A stretch of DNA of 64,000 nt from Gemmatimonadota bacterium (GTDB taxonomy: Bacteria; Latescibacterota; UBA2968): assembly GCA_002714465.1 (NCBI GenBank), contig PAXL01000046.1, forward strand, positions 35,506-99,505. Reading direction: 5' to 3'. The translations under genes were made by a program, and so were the position numbers. The notes below the pieces were generated by a model. That model was not told the origin of the DNA and ran no database searches. It saw only the letters and a program-made list of their open reading frames with translations. Positions 1 to 8,905 of this stretch are shown piece after piece; position 1 is the stretch's first letter, and each line of letters starts with the position of its first letter.

Positions 1-200
1 CCATCCAACTCCCCGCGCCACGACTGCAGTCTCTCTTGCGCCTCGTCCACGGACGGAGCATCATCAACGAGGTCATCGGTGTGTCTTGCGAAGGCATAGG
101 CGGCGAAGATGGCATTCCGTTTCTCCCTATCCAGAAACACGAAGGACCAGAAGAAGTTTGAGCGCGCCCGTCGGACGATCTTGTAGATCGGGTTGTTCAC
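1..200 (-). CDS. hpnD: Presqualene diphosphate synthase, N-terminal part (runs off window)
   Basis: Only the first 66 or so codons are inside the window. The frame opens with GTG at 200-198 and overlaps the hpnC stop codon in a GTGA arrangement, so the two genes are translationally coupled. The visible peptide has the trans-isoprenyl diphosphate synthase pattern: SNFFWSFVFLD followed by AAYAFARHTDDLVDD, the first aspartate-rich motif that binds magnesium-diphosphate. In HpnCDE pathways HpnD condenses two farnesyl diphosphates to presqualene diphosphate. Assignment to hpnD rather than to a phytoene synthase rests mainly on its position just after hpnC. Confidence 0.75.
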   Translation of the reverse strand, partial: MNNPIYKIVRRARSNFFWSFVFLDREKRNAIFAAYAFARHTDDLVDDAPSVDEAQERLQSWRGELD

Positions 201-1069
201 GCAGAAGTTGGGAGGGTGCGCAGAGCGCGAAACAGCAAATACGCCCCAGTTGCTTTGCCAACAGTGGGACGATGGTGGAATAAATCGTAGTCACCTGCCT
301 CGATTGCCTGCAGAACGTGGACTCCGCCCAGCCAGGTCATGCGAAGCTCGAACCGAAGGCGACCGTGAACGCGCTCTGGGAGCACGCGCCCCTGTTCGAA
401 GAGGGGGCGCGTTCGTGCTATCATGTCATTGATCAGATTTTTGAATGCGGGTGTCGTTTCGCCCTTCTCAAGGTCCTTCTCTGTGACCCCGTGTTTAGCC
501 ATCTCCTGTTGGGGTAGGTAGATTCTGCCTCTGGTGAAATCCACGGCAATGTCCTGCCAGAAATTCGTCAGCTGAAGCGCCGTGCAGATGGCGTCGCTCT
601 CTTCGAACAACTGGTCATCGGCGTAGCCGAATAGGATGAGGACGAGTCGTCCGACCGGATTCGCGGATCGCTTTGAGTAGTCTATCAGCTCTTCGAAGGT
701 TGCGTGTCTTGACTGCCGAACGTCCTGACAGAAAGCATCAAGCAGGTCTTCCAGGAGCGGCATCGGAATGTCGAACTGACGAATTGTCTCAGCTAACGCT
801 TCGAAGATCGGTCCCTCCGGCGCCGAAAGACATGCATCCAGTCGCTTTCTCCAGTCATCCAGCTTCGCCAGGCGTTCTTGAGGTTCGAGACCCGGTTCAT
901 CAGCGAAGTCATCGGCTGTTCGGGCGAAGGCGTATATACTGCCGACGAATGGGCGAATCCCCGCCGGTAGGAGCCACGACGCGACGGGGAAGTTCTCGTA
1001 GTGCGCGCGGGTCAAGCGGGTGCAGTGCTCGAAGGCGCTGCGAAGGTTGTCTGGCACGTCGTGGGTCAC
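197..1069 (-). CDS. hpnC: Squalene synthase HpnC
   Basis: This 290-residue protein belongs to the squalene/phytoene synthase family and has about the usual HpnC length. It starts at GTG 1069. Family marks are SWLLPAGIRPFVGSIYAFAR near residues 30-50, the first aspartate-rich motif TADDFADE, and the second one, ALQLTNFWQDIAVDF, around residue 165-180. HpnC converts presqualene diphosphate to hydroxysqualene, which HpnE reduces to squalene for hopanoids or other triterpenoids. The next gene on the same strand, overlapping its stop, is hpnD; hpnE would be expected further on, outside the window. A phytoene synthase is the alternative reading, less likely given the paired paralogues. Confidence 0.85.
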   Translation of the reverse strand: MTHDVPDNLRSAFEHCTRLTRAHYENFPVASWLLPAGIRPFVGSIYAFARTADDFADEPGLEPQERLAKLDDWRKRLDACLSAPEGPIFEALAETIRQFDIPMPLLEDLLDAFCQDVRQSRHATFEELIDYSKRSANPVGRLVLILFGYADDQLFEESDAICTALQLTNFWQDIAVDFTRGRIYLPQQEMAKHGVTEKDLEKGETTPAFKNLINDMIARTRPLFEQGRVLPERVHGRLRFELRMTWLGGVHVLQAIEAGDYDLFHHRPTVGKATGAYLLFRALRTLPTSA

Positions 1070-1119
1070 GTCACATAAGATAGGTTAGGAGACTCCGAGC
1101 TTCCACGGCTTTCAGGCCA

Positions 1120-1147
1120 TTGCCAAGCGATCCTGTGAACATATATT
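1120..1147 (+). promoter_or_regulatory. Sigma-70-type promoter for the ComA-like gene
   Basis: TTGCCA (1120-1125) and TATATT (1142-1147) each match the consensus at five of six positions and are 16 bases apart. They lie about 30 bases before the start codon in the gap between the divergent hpnC gene and the ComA-like gene. A strong Shine-Dalgarno GGAGGT follows at 1165-1170. Confidence 0.5.
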
Positions 1148-1175
1148 CTCGCTTGAACACTAACGGAGGTTTTTC

Positions 1176-1964
1176 ATGGAATCGCATCTCTTCGAGGGAC
1201 TTGACGGCAGGCCCAGAAGTAGCAAGCCCCGGTCGACCGGGTTGACCATGGTCGTAGATTGGGGCATTGGACCGGCACAGCAGCAGGATCTGCAGGTTAC
1301 GGCGGCAGACCATTTCGATTTCGCCAAGATTGCGGTCGGCCTTTCGCGACTATACACGAATGAAATCCTGACTCGGAAGATCAACAGCTACCGAGCCCTA
1401 GACATTGAACCATTTCCTGGTGGCCAGTATCTGGAGTATGCACAGATGCAGGGAAAGCTGGACCTTTATCTTCCCGCGTGCTTTGAAGCAGGTTATCGCT
1501 GGATCGAAGTGTCCGACAATGTGGCGCCGGTCGGATTAGAGTGGAAGGTCCGGGTTATCCAGGATGCAGTCCAAAACTATGGGATGGAGGTCTTCGGCGA
1601 GATCGGCAAGAAAGAAGGGCTGGATCACTCAACGAGCTTTGCGGACGATGCCAAGGCTTGTTTAGATGCCGGTGCGAAGATCATCCTTGTTGAGGCGGCC
1701 GAACTTGTTAACGCGGATCCTGAGACAGAGAGAGAAGTAGAAGAGACAGTCGAAGCGGTGGGTGTCGAACAGATTATGTTCGAACTTCCGGGTCCCTGGA
1801 TCGAAGGTGTTGATGACGCGTTGATCCACAAGCTGCGCCGAGGGCTTGTTGATCGGTTCGGTGTCGAGGTGAATGTGGGGAATGTTATGCCCGATGACCT
1901 CTATTCGTTCGAGGCATATCGGCGTGAGCTCGGTGTGAACGCGGGGTCGGAACCGGCCGACTGA
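1176..1964 (+). CDS. Phosphosulfolactate synthase (ComA family)
   Basis: This 262-residue TIM-barrel protein matches the ComA/YitD family, which adds sulfite to phosphoenolpyruvate to give phosphosulfolactate. Family-like segments are GLTMVVDWGIG near residue 22, HFDFAKIAVG around 47-56, YLEYAQMQGKLDLYLPACFE around 87-106, and GYRWIEVSDN at about 108-117. The ATG at 1176 is preceded by GGAGGT at 1165-1170. In archaea the enzyme opens coenzyme M synthesis, and in bacilli it feeds sulfolactate formation. Neither comB nor comC is adjacent, so the end product here is open. It is monocistronic by position. Confidence 0.85.
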   Translation: MESHLFEGLDGRPRSSKPRSTGLTMVVDWGIGPAQQQDLQVTAADHFDFAKIAVGLSRLYTNEILTRKINSYRALDIEPFPGGQYLEYAQMQGKLDLYLPACFEAGYRWIEVSDNVAPVGLEWKVRVIQDAVQNYGMEVFGEIGKKEGLDHSTSFADDAKACLDAGAKIILVEAAELVNADPETEREVEETVEAVGVEQIMFELPGPWIEGVDDALIHKLRRGLVDRFGVEVNVGNVMPDDLYSFEAYRRELGVNAGSEPAD

Positions 1965-2012
1965 TCAGGGAAAGGGACACGGGAAATCGTTGTCATCCTT
2001 CTACGGTGCTGG

Positions 2013-3365
2013 TCAGCTGCCCTGGAGCAGGCCCGCTTCCTTCATGATTTGCTGCTGGGCCTTCGCCAGCTCGTCAAGTGCCTCCTTTGAGGACTTCACG
2101 CCATCTAAGGCCTCTCCGATGTGCTGCTGTGAAGCAGAGAGAAGCTCGTTGAAGACCGGCACGTTCCAGAAGTCTTGGAGCAGGTCGAGCGACTCCGAGA
2201 AAGCCCGGTTGTAGGGTGATGCGGCCTTGAAGGCCTCGCTGCTTAGGATCGCCGTATTAGCTGTGAACCCGGCGTCCTTTGTGATCCACTCCTCTTGGAT
2301 CTTTTTCTGCATGAACCAGGCAATGAACTGCTTCGCAAGTTCCTGCTTCGCCTGCGATGTTTTTGTAGATATGCTGAAGCCTTGTCCACCCAGGCTGACC
2401 ACCCTCCGGTGACCGATCACCTCATTGAGCGAGTTGTGAATCTCGTAACTCGGAATCTTGAAAAAACCAACCTGGTCGCCCATCTGCTTCACGATCCCCG
2501 GGAAGAACGCAAAATAGTCCATAACCATCGCGGTTGATCCGTTGGTCAGGGTTTCGAGCGTTTTTGCATAGTCGAAATTGGTCGCACCCGGAGGACCCAG
2601 TAATATCAGCGACTTGTAGAATTCCAGACTCTCGACGGCCTGGGGTGTGTTTAGGATGCCTTCGACCTGTCGCGTCATCGGATCTCCCCAGGACCCTCCA
2701 AAAGACCAGAGGAACATCTGGAAACCCATCGTCAATGAGTCGTATCCTCGTCCGGTCAACAGAGAGGCGCCGTATCGCTTCTGTTCCGGCCTCTGAAAAA
2801 ACTGGGCGATTTCCTTAAGGTCTTTCCACGTTTCAGGCGGTGTCAGGTCTCTGTTGAAGCGTTCCTTGAAAGCTGCCTGCTCCGCCGGGTCTTTGAACCA
2901 ATCTTTTCTATAGACGAACCCGACTGCATCTGTTTCGCACGGGGCCGCATAGAATTGACCGGAACCCGGTGGATACTCACACAGATACCGTGCAGCTCTA
3001 GGGTGTACGGTACTCATGTCGACAGCACTGGGCAGCCAGTCGGTAAGGTCGACATACAGCCCCTTTGTAGCCCCGCGTCCAATCCACTGGCTGTCACCGA
3101 CCACGATATCGAAATCGGTGTTCCTGTTGCCGAAGTTTAGGAAGACTTGGTCCTGGTATGAGCTCCAAGGGATCTGGTGTACTTTGACCTTGATCCCCGT
3201 TTCCTGTTCGAAGCGGTCTCCCAGTTCCTGTAGCCCATCTGCCGGATCCCACTGAGCCCACCAGATCGTGATGGATTTTTCTGCGCTGATCGATTTCTCG
3301 CTGCTGCAAGCAGGCATCAGGACGGCAAAGCAAATTGCCGCGACAAGGTTCGTGAATCTCTTCAT
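2013..3365 (-). CDS. ABC sugar-binding lipoprotein (extracellular solute-binding family 1)
   Basis: This 450-residue protein begins with a lipoprotein signal, MKRFTNLVAAICFAVLMPAC, whose Cys20 is the predicted lipidation site. The mature part opens with SITIWWAQWDPADGLQELGD, typical of family 1 carbohydrate-binding proteins of the MalE/UgpB kind, and has their usual length. It should sit in the periplasm and deliver a sugar or glycoside to an ABC importer, but no permease or ATPase of that class is in the window, so the partners are elsewhere. It is divergent from the heparinase-like lyase, suggesting shared control and a glycan-derived ligand. A strong ribosome site GGAGGAG precedes the start on the minus strand. 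Confidence 0.88.
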   Translation of the reverse strand: MKRFTNLVAAICFAVLMPACSSEKSISAEKSITIWWAQWDPADGLQELGDRFEQETGIKVKVHQIPWSSYQDQVFLNFGNRNTDFDIVVGDSQWIGRGATKGLYVDLTDWLPSAVDMSTVHPRAARYLCEYPPGSGQFYAAPCETDAVGFVYRKDWFKDPAEQAAFKERFNRDLTPPETWKDLKEIAQFFQRPEQKRYGASLLTGRGYDSLTMGFQMFLWSFGGSWGDPMTRQVEGILNTPQAVESLEFYKSLILLGPPGATNFDYAKTLETLTNGSTAMVMDYFAFFPGIVKQMGDQVGFFKIPSYEIHNSLNEVIGHRRVVSLGGQGFSISTKTSQAKQELAKQFIAWFMQKKIQEEWITKDAGFTANTAILSSEAFKAASPYNRAFSESLDLLQDFWNVPVFNELLSASQQHIGEALDGVKSSKEALDELAKAQQQIMKEAGLLQGS

Positions 3366-3400
3366 TGCTCCTCCGCTGGCTCATCCTCACGTACATACAT

Positions 3401-3415
3401 ACCTGAACTTCAGGT
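3401..3415. promoter_or_regulatory. Perfect palindrome, likely operator in divergent promoter region
   Basis: ACCTGAA and TTCAGGT form a perfect inverted repeat around one central base. It lies 36 bases before the sugar-binding lipoprotein start (minus) and about 120 bases before the lyase start (plus). The size and placement suit a dimeric repressor or activator that controls both directions. No regulator gene is adjacent. Confidence 0.5.
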
Positions 3416-3531
3416 TAATAATTGGTTCAGAAACGAAAGTCAAGCCGGCCTCCAACTTCAGGGCGACGGCTTGCCGGGACATGTGCGAACCCCTATCTTG
3501 CCGCTTGGACATCCTAACTCCCAGAGATCTG

Positions 3532-5901
3532 ATGAAAGAACACCGCTCAAATAGTCCACTGGTCGATACGCGCCGACCCCTAGACGGGACTCATGTGGAT
3601 TTCAATCCACCCGGGTTTGTCTGGCGACCCGTTGAGGGGGCCGAGCATTATGAGATCATAATTGCCCCATTGGGTGGCGGGATCGACCGCGTTTATAGAG
3701 TGGAAGGACGATGTCTGTGGGTCTGTCCTGATCCGCTCGAGAGAGGAACATACGTCTGGCGCTGGCGTGCCTTGGGTGGTGGACAGGACGATATTTGGAG
3801 CGAGCCGTTCACCTTCCAAGTTTCGGACCAGACCGCTGAAATGCGAATCCCCACGGGGAAGGATCTGGTCGGGCGACTGTCGGGGAGGCCCCGACACTTG
3901 ATCACGGAGAAACGGCTGGACTCGTTCCGGAAGGACTGCCACAGTGGGAGTCGGAAAGCGGAATGGGAAGCGCTGAAGACAGAAGCGGCAAGCCGGCTCG
4001 GTTTAGACTTCACGATGACCGAGCCGCCCTTTCTGCCCAATCGGTCGAAAGAACACGATGCTTGGGGTCAAATCTTCAAGGAGGCCATGTCCGGATCGCG
4101 TCAGATGGGACAGGATGCACAGCTGTTTGCGCTCGTGTATCTGATCGATCAGGACGAACGATTCGGGCGCGCAGCAACCGATCGTCTTCTCGAGTTCGCT
4201 CGCTGGGATGTGGACGGGTCCACTTCGACTTTCCACAACAACGAGCCCCACATGTCTGTGATCAACCTGGGGCCTCGAGCATACGACTGGATTTACGAGT
4301 TTATGACCGTTGAGGAGCGGGGGCTAGTCCGGGAGGCCCTACGTCTGCGCGGAAACCAGACTCTGGAACGATTCCGGCGCTTCAACTACGGTGTAACGGG
4401 TACTGACAATCACTCCGGCCGTTTGCTCGGCTTCCTGGGGGAAGCCGGGATCGTCCTTGCTGGTGAGTGTGAAGATGTAGAGGCCTGGTTCGACTTCATC
4501 CTACCGACTACGGTGGCCATGTATCCTTGGTGGGGTGGCAGGGAAGGTGGATGGGCACAGGGTGTGTCATACTCGTCCACATATTGCTACCTCTATTACC
4601 ACTTCATCTTTGCTCTGCGCGAAATCGGGAACGTAGACTTTTACAAGAAGGCCTGGTTCCGAAATCACGGGGAATGGCGGCTGATGTGTGTCCCGCCCAA
4701 CGCCTATCTCGTCCCGTTCGGTGATGGACGCACAGCAGGGCGGAACTCTGTCATATCAAGCTGGGGTATCCAACGGCATCTGGGAAGGATCTACGGGGAC
4801 AAACGATTCCTCCATCACGCTGACCAGATTCTGGAGGCAGCGGGTGGATCGATCATCGAATCACGTGGTCTGTTCGCGCCACTATCATTCCTGACTGACG
4901 AGGTAAAGGCTCCCGAGGCTCCGCTTCCGAAGTCAGCGGCGAGCCTCTTCGAGGACGTGGGATGGCTCGCGACAAGGGCGGACCTCCTCGATCCCGACGA
5001 TGATGTCCGGTTCATGATGCGGTCATCGACATACGGGTCGGAGTCACACTCTCACGCCGATCAGAACTCTTTCGTCATAGAGGCTTACGGCGAGCCCCTT
5101 GCTGTTCCTAGCGGATTATACAACCTCTACAGCAGTCCTCACCACCACGGGTGGACTCGCCAGACTAAGGCACACAATGCCGTGACTTTCGACGGTGCAG
5201 GCCAGATCGCAAGGGATGCGGAAGCTGTCGGTCGGTTTACGGGTTTCTATACGGACGATCGCCTGACCTACGCGAGGGGTGATGCATCGCTGGCCTACGG
5301 AAGTCGTGTATCGAGGTCTACGCGCTCGGTAATTGTCGTTGGCGGACGTCTGATTTTCGTGATCGACGAGATGGTTCCCTCATCAGAAGCTATGTGGACG
5401 TGGCATCTGCACTCGATCAAGCCGATGAAGGTGTTTGCCGAACTAAAGACGGTCAGGCTTGTGTATGATCGCGCGGCCCTGGACGTCGTGTTATGTCACG
5501 AGAACGAACTGACTCTGAGGACCTTCGAAGGCTGGCAGTATCCTCCGTTCGGGTTTGAAAGCGAGTCAGAGATACCCGAGGAGGCGGCGAGATACCACCT
5601 CGACGTGACATCGATCATGCCCGTCAGGCGAGATGTGCTTGTTACTGTGCTGGCTCCCCGTCGAATCGACCAAGATCCGGTGCCCATAGAATCTCTTTCG
5701 GATGGGGTTGTGCGGGGCGCGCGGGTTGAATGGGACGAGAGGGCTGTGACCGTCCGCGCATCGATCAATCCTGAGGGTCACCCTCTGGGTGGGATTGAAG
5801 TCGAGATCGAAGGTAAAGACAATGGGTACTACAGAATCGGGCCAAGCGGACGCCGAGAGGGTGCGATTCAGGTAGATGCTGAGGCCATCGCGAAGACGTG
5901 A
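3532..5901 (+). CDS. Heparinase II/III-like polysaccharide lyase with N-terminal DUF4962-type region
   Basis: The 789-residue protein starts best at ATG 3532; the frame is open further upstream, but that part overlaps the divergent promoter region and looks non-coding. Residues 1-110 hold a beta-sandwich-like stretch (PPGFVWRPVEGAEHYEIIIA) as in DUF4962 proteins. A toroid region follows, with TGTDNHSGRLLGFLGEAG near residue 285. The C-terminal heparinase II/III part carries SHSHADQNSFVIEAYGEPLA near 505 and KAHNAVTFDGAGQ near 545, hallmark His-containing stretches. Such enzymes cleave uronate-containing glycans by beta-elimination. No clear signal peptide is seen, so it may act on imported oligosaccharides. 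Its stop overlaps the next gene by four bases. Confidence 0.85.
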   Translation: MKEHRSNSPLVDTRRPLDGTHVDFNPPGFVWRPVEGAEHYEIIIAPLGGGIDRVYRVEGRCLWVCPDPLERGTYVWRWRALGGGQDDIWSEPFTFQVSDQTAEMRIPTGKDLVGRLSGRPRHLITEKRLDSFRKDCHSGSRKAEWEALKTEAASRLGLDFTMTEPPFLPNRSKEHDAWGQIFKEAMSGSRQMGQDAQLFALVYLIDQDERFGRAATDRLLEFARWDVDGSTSTFHNNEPHMSVINLGPRAYDWIYEFMTVEERGLVREALRLRGNQTLERFRRFNYGVTGTDNHSGRLLGFLGEAGIVLAGECEDVEAWFDFILPTTVAMYPWWGGREGGWAQGVSYSSTYCYLYYHFIFALREIGNVDFYKKAWFRNHGEWRLMCVPPNAYLVPFGDGRTAGRNSVISSWGIQRHLGRIYGDKRFLHHADQILEAAGGSIIESRGLFAPLSFLTDEVKAPEAPLPKSAASLFEDVGWLATRADLLDPDDDVRFMMRSSTYGSESHSHADQNSFVIEAYGEPLAVPSGLYNLYSSPHHHGWTRQTKAHNAVTFDGAGQIARDAEAVGRFTGFYTDDRLTYARGDASLAYGSRVSRSTRSVIVVGGRLIFVIDEMVPSSEAMWTWHLHSIKPMKVFAELKTVRLVYDRAALDVVLCHENELTLRTFEGWQYPPFGFESESEIPEEAARYHLDVTSIMPVRRDVLVTVLAPRRIDQDPVPIESLSDGVVRGARVEWDERAVTVRASINPEGHPLGGIEVEIEGKDNGYYRIGPSGRREGAIQVDAEAIAKT

Positions 5902-6656
5902 GCTGGTTCACGGTTTTCCTGAGTTTTCTCCTCTGCGCGAGCGCTGCCAACGCACAGGTCGATATAGAGAGTCGACGTTTGGACGAGGGTGCGTCGCATA
6001 CGGGTGAGATCGAGATCGACTTTACACTAAGAGGCGGGAACGTCGACCTCGTGGAGTTTGGTCCCACGGTTTCCGTCAATTTCACGAGGGGGCGGAACAC
6101 ATTCCTTGTGATCGGCTCAGGAAACCTGGGATGGGAGAATGGGGAGCGTTTTGCAAACGAATTTCTAGGGCATCTCCGGTGGGTCTTGCTGTGGAAGTCG
6201 CGCATCCAGCCGGAAGCATTCGTGCAGGCAAACTACGACAAGTCCCGGAAGCTCGACATCAGGACCCTCGCAGGAGGCGGTCTCCGTGTCCGCCTTGGCC
6301 GGAACGATCGTGGGGCGCTCTGGGCAGGCAGCGCCTATATGATCGAGCACGAGGAGAACGAGGTCGCTTTGACAAACGCCCACCCGGCGTCGACGTCTGT
6401 GAGCAGATGGGCCAACTACTTTTCTGCGTCCGCTGTTTTAAGTTCAACGGCAGAATGGTCTGCGATAGTGTATGTGCAGCCTGACATGGTCGACTTCTCG
6501 GACGTCCGTGTGCTTGTTGAGACGGGGCTAGAGGTGAAGGTTACCGAGACGGTTTCTCTAGATACATACTTGTCAATCCATCACGATGCAGATCCGGTTG
6601 ACGGGATCGCGGAGACGGACTACGCGCTGAAAACAGCTCTCAAACTTAAGTGGTGA
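5898..6656 (+). CDS. DUF481-type outer-membrane beta-barrel protein
   Basis: This 252-residue protein starts at GTG 5898, overlapping the stop of the lyase gene. The signal peptide MSWFTVFLSFLLCASAANA should be cleaved near residue 19. The rest alternates polar and hydrophobic residues in strands separated by charged turns and ends with the barrel-like KTALKLKW. The segment FLGHLRWVLLWKSRIQPEAF around residues 88-107 is typical of DUF481 proteins, which are thought to be small outer-membrane barrels. Within the locus it might pass oligosaccharides across the outer membrane, but that is inference from position. Confidence 0.72.
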   Translation: MSWFTVFLSFLLCASAANAQVDIESRRLDEGASHTGEIEIDFTLRGGNVDLVEFGPTVSVNFTRGRNTFLVIGSGNLGWENGERFANEFLGHLRWVLLWKSRIQPEAFVQANYDKSRKLDIRTLAGGGLRVRLGRNDRGALWAGSAYMIEHEENEVALTNAHPASTSVSRWANYFSASAVLSSTAEWSAIVYVQPDMVDFSDVRVLVETGLEVKVTETVSLDTYLSIHHDADPVDGIAETDYALKTALKLKW

Positions 6657-6660
6657 TCGA

Positions 6661-7524
6661 GTGTGTGAAGGACACCAGATAACGCAGATTTCGACAGGAT
6701 GCCACTTTACTGAAGGTCCTGCCTCTGACTCCGAAGGAAACCTTTTTTTTTCGGACTCACCGAACAATCGGATCATGGTTCTGCGAGCGGAGGGAGCGAC
6801 AGAAATCTGGTGTGAAGCGAGTGGACGGGCGAACGGCATGAACTTCGACCCCGAAGGCAGGCTGGTGGCTTGCTGCGCTCAGGGAGAGGGAGGCTTGCGC
6901 GCCGTGGTCAGGTTCGACAAGGATGGCGAGTACGAGACGCTTGCATCAAAATATCAGGGAAAGCGGCTGAACAGTCCCAACGACCTATGTTTTGACCCAG
7001 ATGGTCGCATCTATTTCACGGATCCTAGATATGGTGATAAGGAGGACTGCGAGCAAGACCGACAGGCCGTCTATCGGATTGAGGACACGGGTGAACTGAC
7101 GCGTGTGATCGATGATGTCGAGACGCCCAACGGGATCCTGATGACCCCGGATGGGCAGACGATCTATCTGGTCGACAATAACCCGGAAGACTGGGGCGCC
7201 CGAACTCTCCTGGCCTATGGTCTGACTGACGAGGGAGAATGGCTGAGGACGGCGGAGGTGTATGACTTCTCCCCGGGCAGAGGTGGGGACGGCATGGTGT
7301 TGGATCGCGCAGGTAACGTCTACCTAACGGCAGGAGATGGTGAGAGTGGTGGTGTTTACGTCTTCTCGGACACGGGAGAGCATCTGAAGTTCATTCAGAT
7401 GCCCGAAACGCCAACCAACTGCACTTTCGGAGGAACTGATCTGAAAACGCTCTGTGTGACGGCGATGACGTCGGTCTACAGTATCAAATGCCTTGAGCCA
7501 GGTTACTTGGCCTTTCCCCAGTAA
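6661..7524 (+). CDS. SMP-30/gluconolactonase-like six-bladed propeller
   Basis: This 287-residue protein starts at GTG 6661, four bases after the previous stop. It has the SMP-30 landmarks: FTEGPASDSEGNLFFSD near residue 16 (metal-binding Glu), SPNDLCFDPDGRIYFTD near 105 (Asn and Asp), and GGDGMVLDRAGNVYLTA near 215 (catalytic Asp). The family hydrolyses sugar lactones to aldonic acids. Here it fits between lyase and isomerase/oxidoreductase steps and may open the lactone made when an oxidoreductase acts on a released sugar. There is no signal peptide, so it is probably cytoplasmic. Confidence 0.85.
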   Translation: MCEGHQITQISTGCHFTEGPASDSEGNLFFSDSPNNRIMVLRAEGATEIWCEASGRANGMNFDPEGRLVACCAQGEGGLRAVVRFDKDGEYETLASKYQGKRLNSPNDLCFDPDGRIYFTDPRYGDKEDCEQDRQAVYRIEDTGELTRVIDDVETPNGILMTPDGQTIYLVDNNPEDWGARTLLAYGLTDEGEWLRTAEVYDFSPGRGGDGMVLDRAGNVYLTAGDGESGGVYVFSDTGEHLKFIQMPETPTNCTFGGTDLKTLCVTAMTSVYSIKCLEPGYLAFPQ

Positions 7525-7540
7525 AAGTGAGGAACCGGAG

Positions 7541-8332
7541 ATGAAAATTGGTGTGACTCAGATCATCCTGAAAGACTACAGCCTCCAACAGGTACTGGAG
7601 CTTTGTGTAGATGCGGATTATGACGCCGTCGAACTCGTTTTCAGTGAGGGTGGAGACCCCGATGTGGATATGAGCGACGACGAGATTCGTTGTGTCCGAA
7701 AGCTGTTCGATGATGCTGGCATTGAGATCGGAAGCTGCCTCGCCTGGTATGCCGAGAGAGGATGCTTTATCAGTCCGCACAAGGCGGAACGAGAAAAAGG
7801 GAAGAAGTGTCTGCGGCGAGCGATAGAGATTGCCAATGTTCTCGGGGTTGACGCTGTTCTTCTACATCCCGGACAGCTTACCGTTGAGGCGACCTATCAG
7901 GAAGCTTGGGACTGGATGCTCGGCGAAATGAAGGAGGTTGCCCCGCTTGCGGAGGCTAAGGGGGTGACAGTCGGCATCGAGAACGTATGGAATAAGTTCC
8001 TCCTGAGTCCCAAAGAGATGGGAGACTTCGTCGATGCCGTAGGCAGCGCTCGTGTCGGAACCTATCTGGATACGGCTAACATGATGTTGTACGGATACCC
8101 GGAGCACTGGATCCGGGGTCTTGGTGATCGGATTTCGCGAGTACACTTTAAAGACTTCGTCCGGAGGGACAAGAACTTCGTCCCTCTGATGGACGGAGAC
8201 ACGGACTGGGCAACTATCGTAAAGGATCTTAGAGCGATTGGTTATGAGTCGTATGTGATCCACGAAGTGGGCGGGGACCGCGAGTTGCAGGCCGAGATGG
8301 CTAGGCGTATGCGGAAAATAATCGCCCTGTGA
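7541..8332 (+). CDS. Sugar phosphate isomerase/epimerase (xylose-isomerase-like TIM barrel)
   Basis: The 263-residue protein starts at ATG 7541 rather than at the upstream in-frame codon, which lies inside the previous gene; GAGG precedes the ATG. Family segments are MKIGVTQIILKDYSLQQVLE at the N-terminus, VLLHPGQLT near 107, VGIENVWNKF near 145 (metal Glu), TYLDTANMMLYGYPEHWI near 175, and VHFKDFVRRD near 203. These proteins isomerise or epimerise sugars and keto-sugars with a divalent metal and often work with Gfo/Idh partners. The gene is followed by a decayed dehydrogenase gene and then by such a partner. Confidence 0.85.
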   Translation: MKIGVTQIILKDYSLQQVLELCVDADYDAVELVFSEGGDPDVDMSDDEIRCVRKLFDDAGIEIGSCLAWYAERGCFISPHKAEREKGKKCLRRAIEIANVLGVDAVLLHPGQLTVEATYQEAWDWMLGEMKEVAPLAEAKGVTVGIENVWNKFLLSPKEMGDFVDAVGSARVGTYLDTANMMLYGYPEHWIRGLGDRISRVHFKDFVRRDKNFVPLMDGDTDWATIVKDLRAIGYESYVIHEVGGDRELQAEMARRMRKIIAL

Positions 8333-8905
8333 GCGAGTTGCGATGTGTCTTGGCACGCGCCGACGCCGGCAAACTCAAAGTGATCGAAGAGGCGAGGCCG
8401 AAGTCCGATCTTGGTCAGCTTCTGGTCGAGGTCACAGCGAAAACGGTGAGTCTGGGTACTGAGCTCGGCGACGGCGTCACCGGTTTGGACGTCCGTGATC
8501 GTGTGGCCTGTGTGGGGGACAGCCACGCAGAGCACGCCACTCACGCCAGCGTGACGTGCCCCGGAAACCCATTAGATGGGCCATGTCGTGGTCTTCTTCG
8601 TCGTGCGAATTGTCGACACATTCGCAGCGGGCTCGGTAACCTCGTCGTACGGTCCGTGGCCAAAACGGGGGCGAGCTTTCACGATGAAGCGTGGAAGCAT
8701 GGAACGGACTCCCGCCGTTTTTGTTAGGTCGACCACGTAGCATAACGTGGAGACCTATCTGGACTTCATCACTCGCGGTGACCTTCAGGTGGAGCCACTG
8801 ATCAGGCACCGAGTATAACTGACCGATGTGCCCGACGCGTGCGGGGCTCTTATTCAGACGCCAAACGAGGCTCTTGGCGTCGTTGTTCTGCCACAGGAGG
8901 ACTGA
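8329..8905 (+). pseudogene. Decayed medium-chain alcohol dehydrogenase
   Basis: The frame opens with GTG 8329, overlapping the previous stop, and encodes about 80 recognisable residues of an MDR-family dehydrogenase N-terminus: QLLVEVTAKTVSLGTEL and VRDRVACVGDSHAEHATHAS, which resembles the usual GDRVACAG...HAEY segment. It then loses frame, and the Rossmann domain is largely missing. The C-terminal end reappears in another frame from about 8690 to 8905: VETYLDFITRGDLQVEPLI and DVPDACGALIQTPNEALGV, matching the family's final helix region. Two stops interrupt this part, TAG at 8738-8740 and TAA at 8816-8818. Its original TGA overlaps the ATG of the next gene, so it once belonged to this operon. 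No full enzyme can be made. Confidence 0.8.

Noticed and set aside
3268..3531. N-terminal extension of the heparinase-like lyase
   Set aside because: These 88 codons overlap the start of the divergent lipoprotein gene and its promoter and lack family sequence; ATG 3532 is the sensible start.
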